Assembly (NCBI GenBank): GCA_963809245.1
Contig: CAWEIU010000001.1
Span: 62,001 to 126,000, forward strand
From: Roseiarcus sp963809245
Lineage (GTDB): Bacteria > Pseudomonadota > Alphaproteobacteria > Rhizobiales > Beijerinckiaceae
Length of the DNA stretch: 64,000 bases
Reading direction: 5' to 3'
Shown here: positions 36,777-45,016 of the stretch, in pieces
How positions within the stretch are numbered: position 1 is the first letter of the stretch
Layout: each line of letters opens with the position of its first letter
Translations under genes and position numbers: made by a program
Notes under the pieces: generated by a model
Database searches by the model: none
What the model saw: only the letters and a program-made list of their open reading frames with translations
What the model was told of the DNA's origin: nothing

Positions 36777-37319
36777 ATGAGTGCTTTTGCAAAGATCGCC
36801 GACGCTGGTTTGAGGCTCGCGCGAGAATTCGCGCGCCGCGACGACGGCGGCCCTGCCTCCGAATTCGCTCTTACGGCGCCGATTTTCGTCACGCTCATCT
36901 TGGCGACTGCTCAAGTGGCGATCATCTACCTGGCCAACGCTTACCTCGAGACCGCGGCGGAAGACGCCGCGCGCTTGGTGTTGACGAACCAGACGACCTC
37001 GATGACCGCAGCGCAGTTCCAGACGGCGCTGTGCCAGAACGTGACGGCGCTGTTCACTTGCAGCAACATCATGATCAGTCTGGCGCCGGCGACCTCGACC
37101 ACCTCGATCTCCACCGTTGCGCCGACCTTCAAGGCGAACGGCACGCTCGCGAACAGCCTGCCCTATACGCAGCCCACGCCGGGGCAGATCGGAGTCCTGC
37201 AGGTTCTCTACCAGTGGCCGGTGATCGGGGCGCCGCTCGGCTTCAAATTCGGCAATCTCGGCAACGGCGCCTATTTGATGATGTCGACCCAGGTTTTCAT
37301 CGTCGAGTCGCCGACATGA
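36777..37319 (+). CDS. TadE-like minor pilin
   Basis: A 180-residue TadE-family protein. A short basic cytoplasmic head (residues 1-26) is followed by the prepilin-like segment GGPASEFALTAPIFVTLILA, where Glu and the hydrophobic helix match the TadE signature. The periplasmic part has two cysteines (LCQNV and FTCSNI). TadE proteins are processed by the prepilin peptidase TadV and prime Flp pilus assembly. The start ATG 36777 gives the usual short head. Its stop overlaps the next ATG (ATGA). No tadABC genes lie in the window. Confidence 0.85.
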   Translation: MSAFAKIADAGLRLAREFARRDDGGPASEFALTAPIFVTLILATAQVAIIYLANAYLETAAEDAARLVLTNQTTSMTAAQFQTALCQNVTALFTCSNIMISLAPATSTTSISTVAPTFKANGTLANSLPYTQPTPGQIGVLQVLYQWPVIGAPLGFKFGNLGNGAYLMMSTQVFIVESPT

Positions 37320-37927
37320 AGACCAGGCCGCCCTTCCCAGCCGCTCTCGAGCGCGCACACGCCCTGTTCGAGGACGAGCAAGCGACGGCGGTGGTCGAGA
37401 CGGCGCTCATCCTGCCGATCGCTCTTACGGTGCTCGCTCTGCTCATCTACGGCGCCGAGGGCTTCGCGATCGATCGCAAGGTCACGCTGACCGCACGCAC
37501 CGTCACCGATCTCATCACCCAGGCGACGCCGACCCTGTACAGCGGAGGCTCGTCGGTCGTCGCCGCCGCCACGATCGATGGCGATCTTCAGGTCGCCTCT
37601 GCGGTGCTTACGCCTTACTCGGCCGCCAACATGACGATGGTCGTTTCGGAAGTGCTCGTCGCAGCCAATGGCGTTACCGCGACGGTTCAATGGAGCGAGC
37701 CCTACAACGGCGCGACGGCCCGGCCGGCCAACCAGGTTCTCACGCTGCCGGGCTCGTTGGGAACCGGACAGGGCGGCAGCTACTTCATTCTCGGCGAGGT
37801 CTATTACACCTATGCGCCGCTCCAGCTTTGGACGCCGCTCGCCACGATCTCGCTGTCTGGGGCGATCTATTTGACCCCGCGCCAATCCTCCAGCATCACT
37901 TGCCACGATTGCGCGACGGCTGACTGA
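37316..37927 (+). CDS. TadE-like minor pilin (TadF-type position)
   Basis: A 203-residue TadE/TadF-like protein. Residues 20-48 hold the signature TAVVETALILPIALTVLALL, followed by a periplasmic domain with a C-terminal Cys pair (CHDC). It is translationally coupled to the preceding tadE-like gene by an ATGA overlap, so the two products are probably made in matched amounts. A diverged TadE in second position is the usual place of TadF. The vWA-containing third member of such triads lies on the opposite strand 345 bp away. Confidence 0.83.
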   Translation: MKTRPPFPAALERAHALFEDEQATAVVETALILPIALTVLALLIYGAEGFAIDRKVTLTARTVTDLITQATPTLYSGGSSVVAAATIDGDLQVASAVLTPYSAANMTMVVSEVLVAANGVTATVQWSEPYNGATARPANQVLTLPGSLGTGQGGSYFILGEVYYTYAPLQLWTPLATISLSGAIYLTPRQSSSITCHDCATAD

Positions 37928-38271
37928 GCGCGGATTGTCGCTAGGATGATCCCGGCTTTGTCGTCATCGCGAGTTCGGACCGCTTGCAGGCGACCTCGCA
38001 GAATGAAACGGGGCCGAGCCTTAGGCGCGGACAGTCCCTTCTTCCTGGCGAGAGAAGATGTCGCGCCGAAGGCGTGACCGATGGGGTCGCGCCGGGCCAC
38101 GACCTCGTTTCGGTCAGAGCGGCGACGCCCGCGTGGACGCCGCGAAGCCGGCGCCTTACGGCGCCCACCCTCATCCGGCCGCGCTTCGCGCGTCCACCTT
38201 CTCCGGGCGAATGCGAAGCATTGGTCCGCCCCCGCAAGCGGGGAAGGGGCGCCGGCGCGGTCCGCTCCGGG
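37928..38271. other. Convergent intergenic region filled by a palindromic element
   Basis: 344 bp between the second TadE-like gene and the convergent TadG-like gene. Most of it (38036-38249) is a degenerate paired copy of the palindromic element. No gene seen. Confidence 0.55.
38036..38249. repeat. Degenerate paired palindromic intergenic element
   Basis: The left end cccttcttcctggcgagaga ... gatggggt faces the right end accctcatccggccgcg ... cccgcaagcggggaagggg. The architecture matches the pair at 19691-19888 with more substitutions and an insertion within the right arm. Confidence 0.6.
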
Positions 38272-39825
38272 TCAGTTGGTCAGATGCGCGGTCTGCGTGA
38301 CGGTGTTGAAAAGCGTCTGCAAGGCTGCCCCGAGGTCGGAGCCGATGCCAGCATCGTAAAAGAGATTGGGCGAGGCGCAGGTTTGCAGCGCCGATCCGAT
38401 GTCCGGCTGGAACGGCTGGACGTTTTGAACGTAGAACGGGTTGGAGGTCACGGGATAGTAGTCGGTGTAGAGGACCGCAATCCGGATGCCTCGGTTCTTG
38501 ATCTGGGTGCAATAGTTCGTGCCGCTGGAGCCGTTGATCTGCTGGATGAGGCGGTTGCTGCCCGACATTTCATCCTCGACGCCGTCGGTGACCAAGAACA
38601 GCACCTCTTGCGGCGTGTCTCCCGCCACGTTGGTGCCGTTGCCGGGATTGGGCATGACCGTGTTCATCGAACTCAGCGCGTTGTCGTAATTCGTCGCATA
38701 GTCGCCGCCGCCGCCTTGGGTGGTGCAGGTGGAATTGCCGCATTCGTAGTTGTTCGCATAATATTCCATGACGCCGAATTGTGGCGCTGCCGTCGACCAA
38801 CCCGACACGTAATTCGACGTCATCGCCATCAACGCGTTGTACTTGGGAGTCGTGCTGCTGGACATGCCGATCGACCACGACGAATCCATCGTATACGCGG
38901 CGAACTGGTAGACCGGCTTCGTCGAGGTGGCGGTCTGCTGGGCGCTGTAAGCGTCGGTCATCAAGTCGGTGATGCCGGTGCTCAGTGCGTCGAGGCGCAA
39001 CTGGATGCCGTTGAGGCGCGAGAGCGCGAAATTGTCGATCTGCGCGCCCTGCGTCGACGAGCAGTAGGAATTGCCGTTGTTGCCCATCGAGCTGGTGAGC
39101 GTCGGAGTGGTGTAGGTGGTCGTAGAGCCTGACGTCTTGGCGCACGGATTTCCCTCCGTGTCGCCGTTCTGAATGCAGCCGGTGTTGGAGCGGCCGCTTT
39201 GCGGACCGGTGCAAACCTGGCTCAAATTGCTCGGATTCCAATAGGCGGCGGACAGCGCCATGTGGCAGGCGAAAGCGCAGCTGCTCTGCTGCGGCGTCAA
39301 ATTCTCCATCTGCGTGATGCCCGCCTGCGTCGCTGGCAGCGCCATCGAAGGCGAGTTGTCGAGCAGCAGATAGAAGTTGATGTTGGCCGCCAGCGAGGCG
39401 TTCGCCGTCGACGTGCCAGCTAGCGACATGCTCGCAACGCCGAGAATGCCGGCGAAGATGTTGGTGTTCTTCGCGGTGTAGGAGACTGTGACGACCCGCT
39501 CGAGCGAATTGCTGCTCGGATTGGTGACGCTGATCGTGAGGTTCGTCTGGCCGGCGACGAGCGAGCCGATGTTGGCGATCTCGCCGTCGAACATGTTCTG
39601 CGCGGCCGTCTGCGCAGTGGCGTTCGACTGCTGCATCATGCTCGGCGTCAGGGCTGCGAGCGCCGCCGCGTCCGCCGCGGCGTTGAGCTCTGTGCGCACC
39701 TGAGCGGCGTGCGTGAAGTCGATCGCGAGTCCTGTGCCGAACATCAGCATCGGAAGGGCGAGGGCGTACATCATCGCGACATTGCCGCGTCGATCACAAA
39801 GAAGGCGCTGAATCGCAAGAGCCAT
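38272..39825 (-). CDS. TadG-like von Willebrand A protein
   Basis: A 517-residue TadG-like protein. A short head and one membrane helix with the TadE/TadG motif RRGNVAMMYALALPMLMFG lead to a conserved AADAAALAA stretch. A large periplasmic vWA domain follows, with MIDAS LLLDNSPSM (DxSxS) and the later VTDGVEDE. Many cysteines lie in the vWA inserts. It is transcribed against the two flanking tadE operons. ATG 39825 (MALAIQRLLCDRRGN) is chosen; GTG 39837 is an alternative. Confidence 0.85.
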   Translation of the reverse strand: MALAIQRLLCDRRGNVAMMYALALPMLMFGTGLAIDFTHAAQVRTELNAAADAAALAALTPSMMQQSNATAQTAAQNMFDGEIANIGSLVAGQTNLTISVTNPSSNSLERVVTVSYTAKNTNIFAGILGVASMSLAGTSTANASLAANINFYLLLDNSPSMALPATQAGITQMENLTPQQSSCAFACHMALSAAYWNPSNLSQVCTGPQSGRSNTGCIQNGDTEGNPCAKTSGSTTTYTTPTLTSSMGNNGNSYCSSTQGAQIDNFALSRLNGIQLRLDALSTGITDLMTDAYSAQQTATSTKPVYQFAAYTMDSSWSIGMSSSTTPKYNALMAMTSNYVSGWSTAAPQFGVMEYYANNYECGNSTCTTQGGGGDYATNYDNALSSMNTVMPNPGNGTNVAGDTPQEVLFLVTDGVEDEMSGSNRLIQQINGSSGTNYCTQIKNRGIRIAVLYTDYYPVTSNPFYVQNVQPFQPDIGSALQTCASPNLFYDAGIGSDLGAALQTLFNTVTQTAHLTN

Positions 39826-40165
39826 GGCCGACCTCACGTTGCCGCCGCCGCGGCGCGCGATGGCGGATCGAACGGTCGCGCCGCTGAATACGAAGATTTG
39901 CGGCCAATATACGAGCCAGTAGGTAAACAGTGTTCGAAGTCGAGGATGGACATTCACTTAAGACGTCCAAAAAGTCCCCTATGGTTAATCAATCTCGACT
40001 GCGGCAGGGGAATTGGCGCACAACGTTCGCAATGACCCCGACGGAGGGGCGAGGGCGGGCGAAATTTCACTTCAATGCCCGCGGCTTTTTTTCGGAGGCG
40101 TAACTCTCCCGTAATTCCTCTCGGTCAAGATCAGGCTGAGAGTGGTTATTCAGTCCAGCAATTTC
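39826..40165. other. Divergent intergenic region between TadG-like and TadE-like genes
   Basis: 340 bp, locally AT-rich around 39885-40000. It holds the shared GTAA-N7-GTAA motif at 40100-40119 for the rightward operon, and a TTAACC half-site (minus strand, near 39985). No further gene seen. Confidence 0.5.
40100..40119 (+). promoter_or_regulatory. Shared Tad-operon motif GTAA-N7-GTAA, copy 2
   Basis: Reads gtaactctcccgtaattcct; 16 of 20 bases match the copy at 36711-36730. It stands 66 bp before the ATG at 40166, as copy 1 does before 36777. Confidence 0.55.
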
Positions 40166-40789
40166 ATGGCCTTGCGAAAAATACTTGCTAATTCCATTAC
40201 GCTCGCGTGGGACTTCGCGCGGCGGCAGGATGGAGGACCGGCGGCCGAATTTGCGATGATCATGCCCTTGTTCATCGGGCTCGTCTTCGTGATCGCGCAG
40301 CTCGGACTCTATTTCTATTATTCCGCCTCGTTGTTCTACGTGACGCAGACAGCGTCGCGGCAGATTCTGACGGGAAGCGTGGCCAATCAGAACCTGACCG
40401 CCGCCCAGTTCAGGACGAACATATTGTGTCCCCTGCTTCCCGGGGCGATGTCGTGCAACAACGTTATAACGAATATAAACGTCATCCCGGAAGCCGAACA
40501 GCCGGCAGGTTTCTACTCTTTGATGAATTTCGTTTCCACATCAAGTAATTCGCGCGGCTACACAATGACAGGACTTGCGTCTGTTACCATGAACAATGCG
40601 AAGACGAGCTACTGCATCGGATCTCCCGGCGCGATCGTTGCGGTCGAAGTCTACTACGCCATGCCTGTGCTCGGCCTCTCCTGGTTCCTCGGCGTAGCCT
40701 CCACTTACAACGGCAAGTCGGTGATTTTCATCAACGCGACCGCCGCCTTCAAGAACGAACCTTTCACGTCGTCGTACTCGGGGTGCTGA
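40166..40789 (+). CDS. TadE-like minor pilin
   Basis: A 207-residue TadE-family protein. The head and helix (FARRQDGGPAAEFAMIMPLF) are closely similar to the first TadE-like gene of this locus (FARRDDGGPASEFALTAPIF), which points to duplication. Both also have two cysteines at similar spacing (ILCPLL and MSCNNV). ATG 40166 is preferred to GTG 40142 by comparison with that paralogue. One base separates its stop from the next ATG. Confidence 0.85.
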   Translation: MALRKILANSITLAWDFARRQDGGPAAEFAMIMPLFIGLVFVIAQLGLYFYYSASLFYVTQTASRQILTGSVANQNLTAAQFRTNILCPLLPGAMSCNNVITNINVIPEAEQPAGFYSLMNFVSTSSNSRGYTMTGLASVTMNNAKTSYCIGSPGAIVAVEVYYAMPVLGLSWFLGVASTYNGKSVIFINATAAFKNEPFTSSYSGC

Positions 40790-40790
40790 C

Positions 40791-41495
40791 ATGATCCCCC
40801 GTCCACGGACGCGCGCGAGATCGTTCGCGCGGAATTGCGCCGGCGTCAGCACGGTCGAATTCACGCTCATCCTCCCGGTCGCGCTCCTGCTGTTGCTGAT
40901 GGGGTTCGACACCGCGCGCTACGTTCTGGCGACCGAGCGGGTCGAGGAGATCGCCAACACGGCCGCCGAGATGCTTGCGCAGACCGGCGCCAGCGGCTCC
41001 GCGGTCGTCTCTGGCGACGGCACGGTTTCCGACGCGGACCTGCAATTCTATTGGGACTCGGCGATCTTCATATTCCCGGGAGCGGCGGCGGCGGCGCAGG
41101 GGCAGAATGCGAACTGGTGGAGCCAGCTCGTCGTCAATATGAGCAGCATCAACTTTGTCGTCTCGCCGACGGGTTGCACGACCAGTTGCAGCTACAAGCC
41201 GCGGGTCGTTTGGACGACGCAGAATTACCGCCCGTGCGGCAGCACGATAACGGCGGCGCCGGATTCGACCCCGCCGAGCCCGTCCACATTGCCGACGGAC
41301 GTGTTCGGCACGGGTTCGATCATCGTCGTCGACGTGACCTATGTTTGGCAGCCGACGTTCGGCGCGTCCTACCTCCCCTCGTTCACCATCTCGCGCAGCG
41401 CCTACATGGCGCCGCGCAACGTCCCGACCGTGGAGGCGGCGGCGGGCGACACCAAGGCCTCCAATTGCCCCGGCGCTTTGACGGACGGCGCATGA
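40791..41495 (+). CDS. TadE-like minor pilin (TadF-type position)
   Basis: A 234-residue TadE-like protein with a signature segment at residues 15-42 (CAGVSTVEFTLILPVALLLL) and a periplasmic domain with a cysteine cluster (TGCTTSCSY and YRPCGS). It is the second gene of a three-gene operon, with one base after the preceding stop, and its own stop overlaps the next start. The order TadE, TadF-type, TadG matches Tad minor-pilin triads. Confidence 0.84.
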   Translation: MIPRPRTRARSFARNCAGVSTVEFTLILPVALLLLLMGFDTARYVLATERVEEIANTAAEMLAQTGASGSAVVSGDGTVSDADLQFYWDSAIFIFPGAAAAAQGQNANWWSQLVVNMSSINFVVSPTGCTTSCSYKPRVVWTTQNYRPCGSTITAAPDSTPPSPSTLPTDVFGTGSIIVVDVTYVWQPTFGASYLPSFTISRSAYMAPRNVPTVEAAAGDTKASNCPGALTDGA

Positions 41496-42886
41496 AGGGC
41501 GTTTCTCACGAACCTCTTTCTCGGTGCGGCATGACAATGACGAGGATGTCCCGGCTGACGCGCGCAATCGACGCTCTCTGGAACGATCGCGGCGGAAATT
41601 TCGCCGTTCTATTTGCGCTCACGGCTCCCTTGCTGGTGATCATCGTCGGCATGGGGGTCGACTACTACGTCGCCTTGTCCGATAAATCGAGATTGGACAC
41701 GGCGGCGGACGCGGCCGCGCTCGCGGCCGTCAACACGGCGAAAGCCTACTACGCCGCCAATTCGGGCTCCCAATCCGGGGCGACGTTGGAAAACAACGCT
41801 GTCGCCGCCGGCCAGGCGCAGGGGGCCAAGGCGTTCGCCGCCGATGTGGGCTCAACGGTTCTCGCCAGCTTGGTCCTCCAGCCAATCCCGATAAGCTACG
41901 CCAACCTGTCCTTTACCGCGAAGGTGACTTGGAACGCGCAAGTGACAGCCCATTTCGGACCGCTGGTCGGAGTTCCCAACATCAATATTCATGGCGACTC
42001 CGCGGCGACGACCGGGCTGCCGAAATATCTCGATTTCTATCTCGTAGTCGACACATCGGGCTCGATGGGCATTCCGACCAACGCCGCGGACCAGCAGACG
42101 CTGATCGAGACGAATCCCGACAACCCGGTCGAGGCGGCCGCCGGATACAAGGGCGGGTGCCAATTCGCTTGTCACTTTGCAACGTATCAAGGCTTCAACT
42201 ATACGCAAGCCAACAAGATCCAGCTGAAACTCAATTCGGTCGGCGACTCGGTGCAGGCGCTCCTCTCCACAGCGACCGCCACCAAAGTCATCGCCGATCA
42301 ATTCCGCATCGGCATCTATCCGTTCATCGTCAATCCGATCGTGGCGGCGCCGCTTTCCTCCGACTTTACGACGGCCAACACGGTCGCCGGCCAGCTGGCG
42401 ACCTACCTGGACCAGGGTACGACCAACGGCGGCATGGGGAGCGGGGGAACCCATTTCGAGAATCTGTGGCCGGGTCTGAGTTCGACTCTGCAAACGCCGG
42501 GGACCGGCCTCAGCTCGTCGTCGCCCTTGCCATTCATTGTTCTGATCACCGACGGCGTTGACAACGGCCAAACCTATACCAACGGCAACTTTTCGGGGAG
42601 CACGCCGCAAGTTCCGAGCCTGACCTTCTGCACCAACGCCAAGGCCGCGGGCTATACGGTCGCGGTGCTCCTCATCCCCTACGATTCGATCGTCGATCCA
42701 GAGCCCATCTGGAACAATGAAGACGGCCTCGTGAACAGTCTCATTGCCAACAACAAGATCAGCCCCGCGATGCAGACCTGCGCTTCGCCCGGATATTTCT
42801 TCAGCGCGGCGACGTCGACCGACATCAACAATGCGATGCAGACCATCTTCTATCAGGCGGTTCAGTCGGCGCGACTGACGCAGTAA
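41492..42886 (+). CDS. TadG-like von Willebrand A protein
   Basis: A 464-residue TadG-like protein. One membrane helix (GGNFAVLFALTAPLLVIIVG) is followed by SRLDTAADAAALAAV and a vWA domain with a complete MIDAS, FYLVVDTSGSMG, and ITDGVDNG. ATG 41492 overlaps the preceding stop (ATGA); a later in-frame ATG at 41531 is an alternative start. It closes the second Tad triad. Metal-dependent adhesion through the vWA domain is the family's expected role, not shown here. Confidence 0.86.
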   Translation: MKGVSHEPLSRCGMTMTRMSRLTRAIDALWNDRGGNFAVLFALTAPLLVIIVGMGVDYYVALSDKSRLDTAADAAALAAVNTAKAYYAANSGSQSGATLENNAVAAGQAQGAKAFAADVGSTVLASLVLQPIPISYANLSFTAKVTWNAQVTAHFGPLVGVPNINIHGDSAATTGLPKYLDFYLVVDTSGSMGIPTNAADQQTLIETNPDNPVEAAAGYKGGCQFACHFATYQGFNYTQANKIQLKLNSVGDSVQALLSTATATKVIADQFRIGIYPFIVNPIVAAPLSSDFTTANTVAGQLATYLDQGTTNGGMGSGGTHFENLWPGLSSTLQTPGTGLSSSSPLPFIVLITDGVDNGQTYTNGNFSGSTPQVPSLTFCTNAKAAGYTVAVLLIPYDSIVDPEPIWNNEDGLVNSLIANNKISPAMQTCASPGYFFSAATSTDINNAMQTIFYQAVQSARLTQ

Positions 42887-42967
42887 GCGACGGGGGCGAG
42901 AGTTGCGCGTCGCGTCCGGGAATGCGAACACTCGGCGGCGGGGGCCAGAGAGCAGGAGAAGATTTTT

Positions 42968-43966
42968 ATGCGCTTGGCCCCCTTGGTCGCCGTCCTCATC
43001 GCCCTTTGCTCCGCCGCCCCTGCGCGTGCGCTCGACAAGGTGACCTTCGGCGCCAATTGGCTCGCGGACGCGGAGGCGGGCGGCTTCTATCAGGCGCTGG
43101 CCGACGGCACCTATCAGAAATACGGCCTCGACGTGACCATCATGCAGGGGGGACCGCAGACCAACGGCGGCCTGTTTCTCCTGATGGGAAAAATCCAGTT
43201 CTACATGGGGGGCGATTTGATCGGCGAGTTTCTGACCGCCGACCAGAACCTGCCGAACGTCGTGGTCGCCGCCGAGTTCCAAAAGGATCCGCAGGCCTTC
43301 ATGTCGCATCCCGGCGTCGGCCTCGACAAGTGGACCGACCTGCCCAAGGCCTCGACGGCTTTCGTCAGCCAGTCCGGCCTCAATTCGTTCTACGCTTGGA
43401 TGCGAACCGTGTGGGGATTCAGCAACGAGAACGTCAAGCCGTATAATTTCAATTCGGCGCCATTCATCGCCGACAAGCATTCGATCCAGCAGGCCTACGT
43501 GACCTCCGAGCCGTTCGGGATCGAGCGCGAGGGCGGCTTCAAGCCGAACGTCTTTTTGCTCCACGACTACGGACTAGCCGGCTACGCCACGACGATCCTC
43601 ACCCAGCGGGACCTGGCGCAGAAGCGGCCGGATCTGGTGCAGCGCTTCGTCGACGCCTCGGCGATCGGCTGGTACCACTATCTCTACGGCGACAACCGGC
43701 AGGCCAACGCGCTGATCAAGAAAGACAACCCCGAGATGACCGACGATCAGATCGCCTATTCCATCGCCAAGATGAAGGAATACGGCATCGTCGATTCGGG
43801 CGACGCGCTGAAGCTTGGCATCGGCGCCATGACGGACGCGCGAATGAAGGGCTTCTTCGAGGAGCTCGTCAAAGCCAAAATGGTGAAGCCCGACCTCGAC
43901 TATAAGAAGATTTATACGCTGCAATTCGTCGACAAGGGTGTCGGGCTCGACCTCAGGCCGCATTGA
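42968..43966 (+). CDS. ABC transporter substrate-binding protein, NMT1/SsuA type
   Basis: A 332-residue periplasmic binding protein of the nitrate/sulfonate/thiamine-precursor superfamily. The signal peptide MRLAPLVAVLIALCSAAPAR ends near ARA|LD. The fold starts KVTFGANWLADAEAGGFYQA, as in NMT1/THI5-like proteins, and includes GLDVTIMQGGPQTNG. The ligand may be a pyrimidine precursor, sulfonate or similar anion. No permease or ATPase gene is adjacent, so it is an orphan component in this window. Confidence 0.87.
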   Translation: MRLAPLVAVLIALCSAAPARALDKVTFGANWLADAEAGGFYQALADGTYQKYGLDVTIMQGGPQTNGGLFLLMGKIQFYMGGDLIGEFLTADQNLPNVVVAAEFQKDPQAFMSHPGVGLDKWTDLPKASTAFVSQSGLNSFYAWMRTVWGFSNENVKPYNFNSAPFIADKHSIQQAYVTSEPFGIEREGGFKPNVFLLHDYGLAGYATTILTQRDLAQKRPDLVQRFVDASAIGWYHYLYGDNRQANALIKKDNPEMTDDQIAYSIAKMKEYGIVDSGDALKLGIGAMTDARMKGFFEELVKAKMVKPDLDYKKIYTLQFVDKGVGLDLRPH

Positions 43967-43979
43967 GCGCGCGCCGCGA

Positions 43980-44363
43980 TCAGCCCGCCGCCACCGCGCC
44001 GTGAAGCGTTTCCTCGAGTTTGGCCTTCTCGAGCAGCAAGTCCGTCAGCAACCGCCTCAAGCGCGTGTTCTCCACACGCAGCCGGTCAAGCTCGGCGGAA
44101 CGGTCGCGCTCATCGTGCAGGCCCGCTCCCCTCGCTTCGCGTGGTTCGGCCGGCGGCGCCCTTTCCAGGGCCGGCGCCAACGGCGGCGCTCTCTCGAGAC
44201 GGGGTCGCTTCGCGCGCCAACGATGGTAGGTCATCACGCTGACCCCCAGATCTCGCGCAATATCGTTCTGAAGCATCCCGTCGGCCGCCAATTCGTCAGC
44301 GTGTTGGAGCTTGGCGGCGATCTCCGACAGCGAATGTCTCTTTCGTTTCACAAGACTCTCCAC
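43980..44363 (-). mobile_element. IS3-family transposase OrfA-like remnant
   Basis: A 127-residue OrfA-type protein. The helix-turn-helix is GMLQNDIARDLGVSVMTYHRW, followed by a variable linker and the leucine-zipper segment ENTRLRRLLTDLLLEKAKLEE. This arrangement is typical of IS3-group OrfA. No OrfB with a DDE domain and no terminal inverted repeats were found next to it. It is therefore an IS scar or a captured DNA-binding protein. It stops 13 bp from the convergent binding-protein stop. Confidence 0.68.
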
Positions 44364-45016
44364 CGCTGCACGTCGCTATTGCCATCCGGAGGAAACGAAC
44401 GACGCATCTCGTCGTTCAACACGTACACGAGCGTTAAACGAGGGGCTCGGCGCCGCTCGTCTTTTTCGCGTCCTCCCACGCGTTACTTTCACAGGCTTGG
44501 AATCGCGTCCGGTAATCGCGATTTGCCAGACTACGTGATACTATACGCCTCGACGATAAACTTGTTCAAGCTTTTGTGATGAGGGTTGGCGATTTTTGTT
44601 ATACTACCACTGGCGAGACGCCGGGCGATCGCAAAAGGGCCTGGGCCTTGGGCGCCGATCGGAAGGCGGCGCAGGCGTCGTTGCCAATGTTAAGTGCTTG
44701 AGCCGAGCGCGCCGTTCGATCTTCGCCTGAACGTCAAGAAGCCTGGACGTCAAGAAGCAATGCGAGGCTGAGAACGCAGAGCCGGATGATGCGCAAGGCC
44801 TGATGCAGCCGCGTTGTGGCGGCTCCGCCGGTCGCCCTGGCTGGCCCAAGCCAAGGAAATGCGGCCGTTGCCGCCCGTCGAGCGAGTTCGCGCCGCCTGC
44901 CTCGCGACAAAGCCTTCGAGGGTTGGGCGGGCTCGTCCATTCGCTATCAGCCCATCCAGGCGGGTGCGGGCGTGGCGGCGGGCGCGCTCGCCATGCCCGA
45001 GGAGACCGTCGACGCG
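44364..45016. other. Gene-poor stretch after the OrfA remnant
   Basis: 653 bp with no convincing gene. The part 44490-44610 is AT-richer than its surroundings and contains a good -10 sequence (tatact, near 44601). A 16-bp tandem duplication lies at 44726-44757. I could not detect an OrfB reading frame here. Confidence 0.5.
44726..44757. repeat. 16-bp tandem duplication
   Basis: cctgaacgtcaagaag followed directly by cctggacgtcaagaag, one mismatch. No coding role is apparent. Confidence 0.7.
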
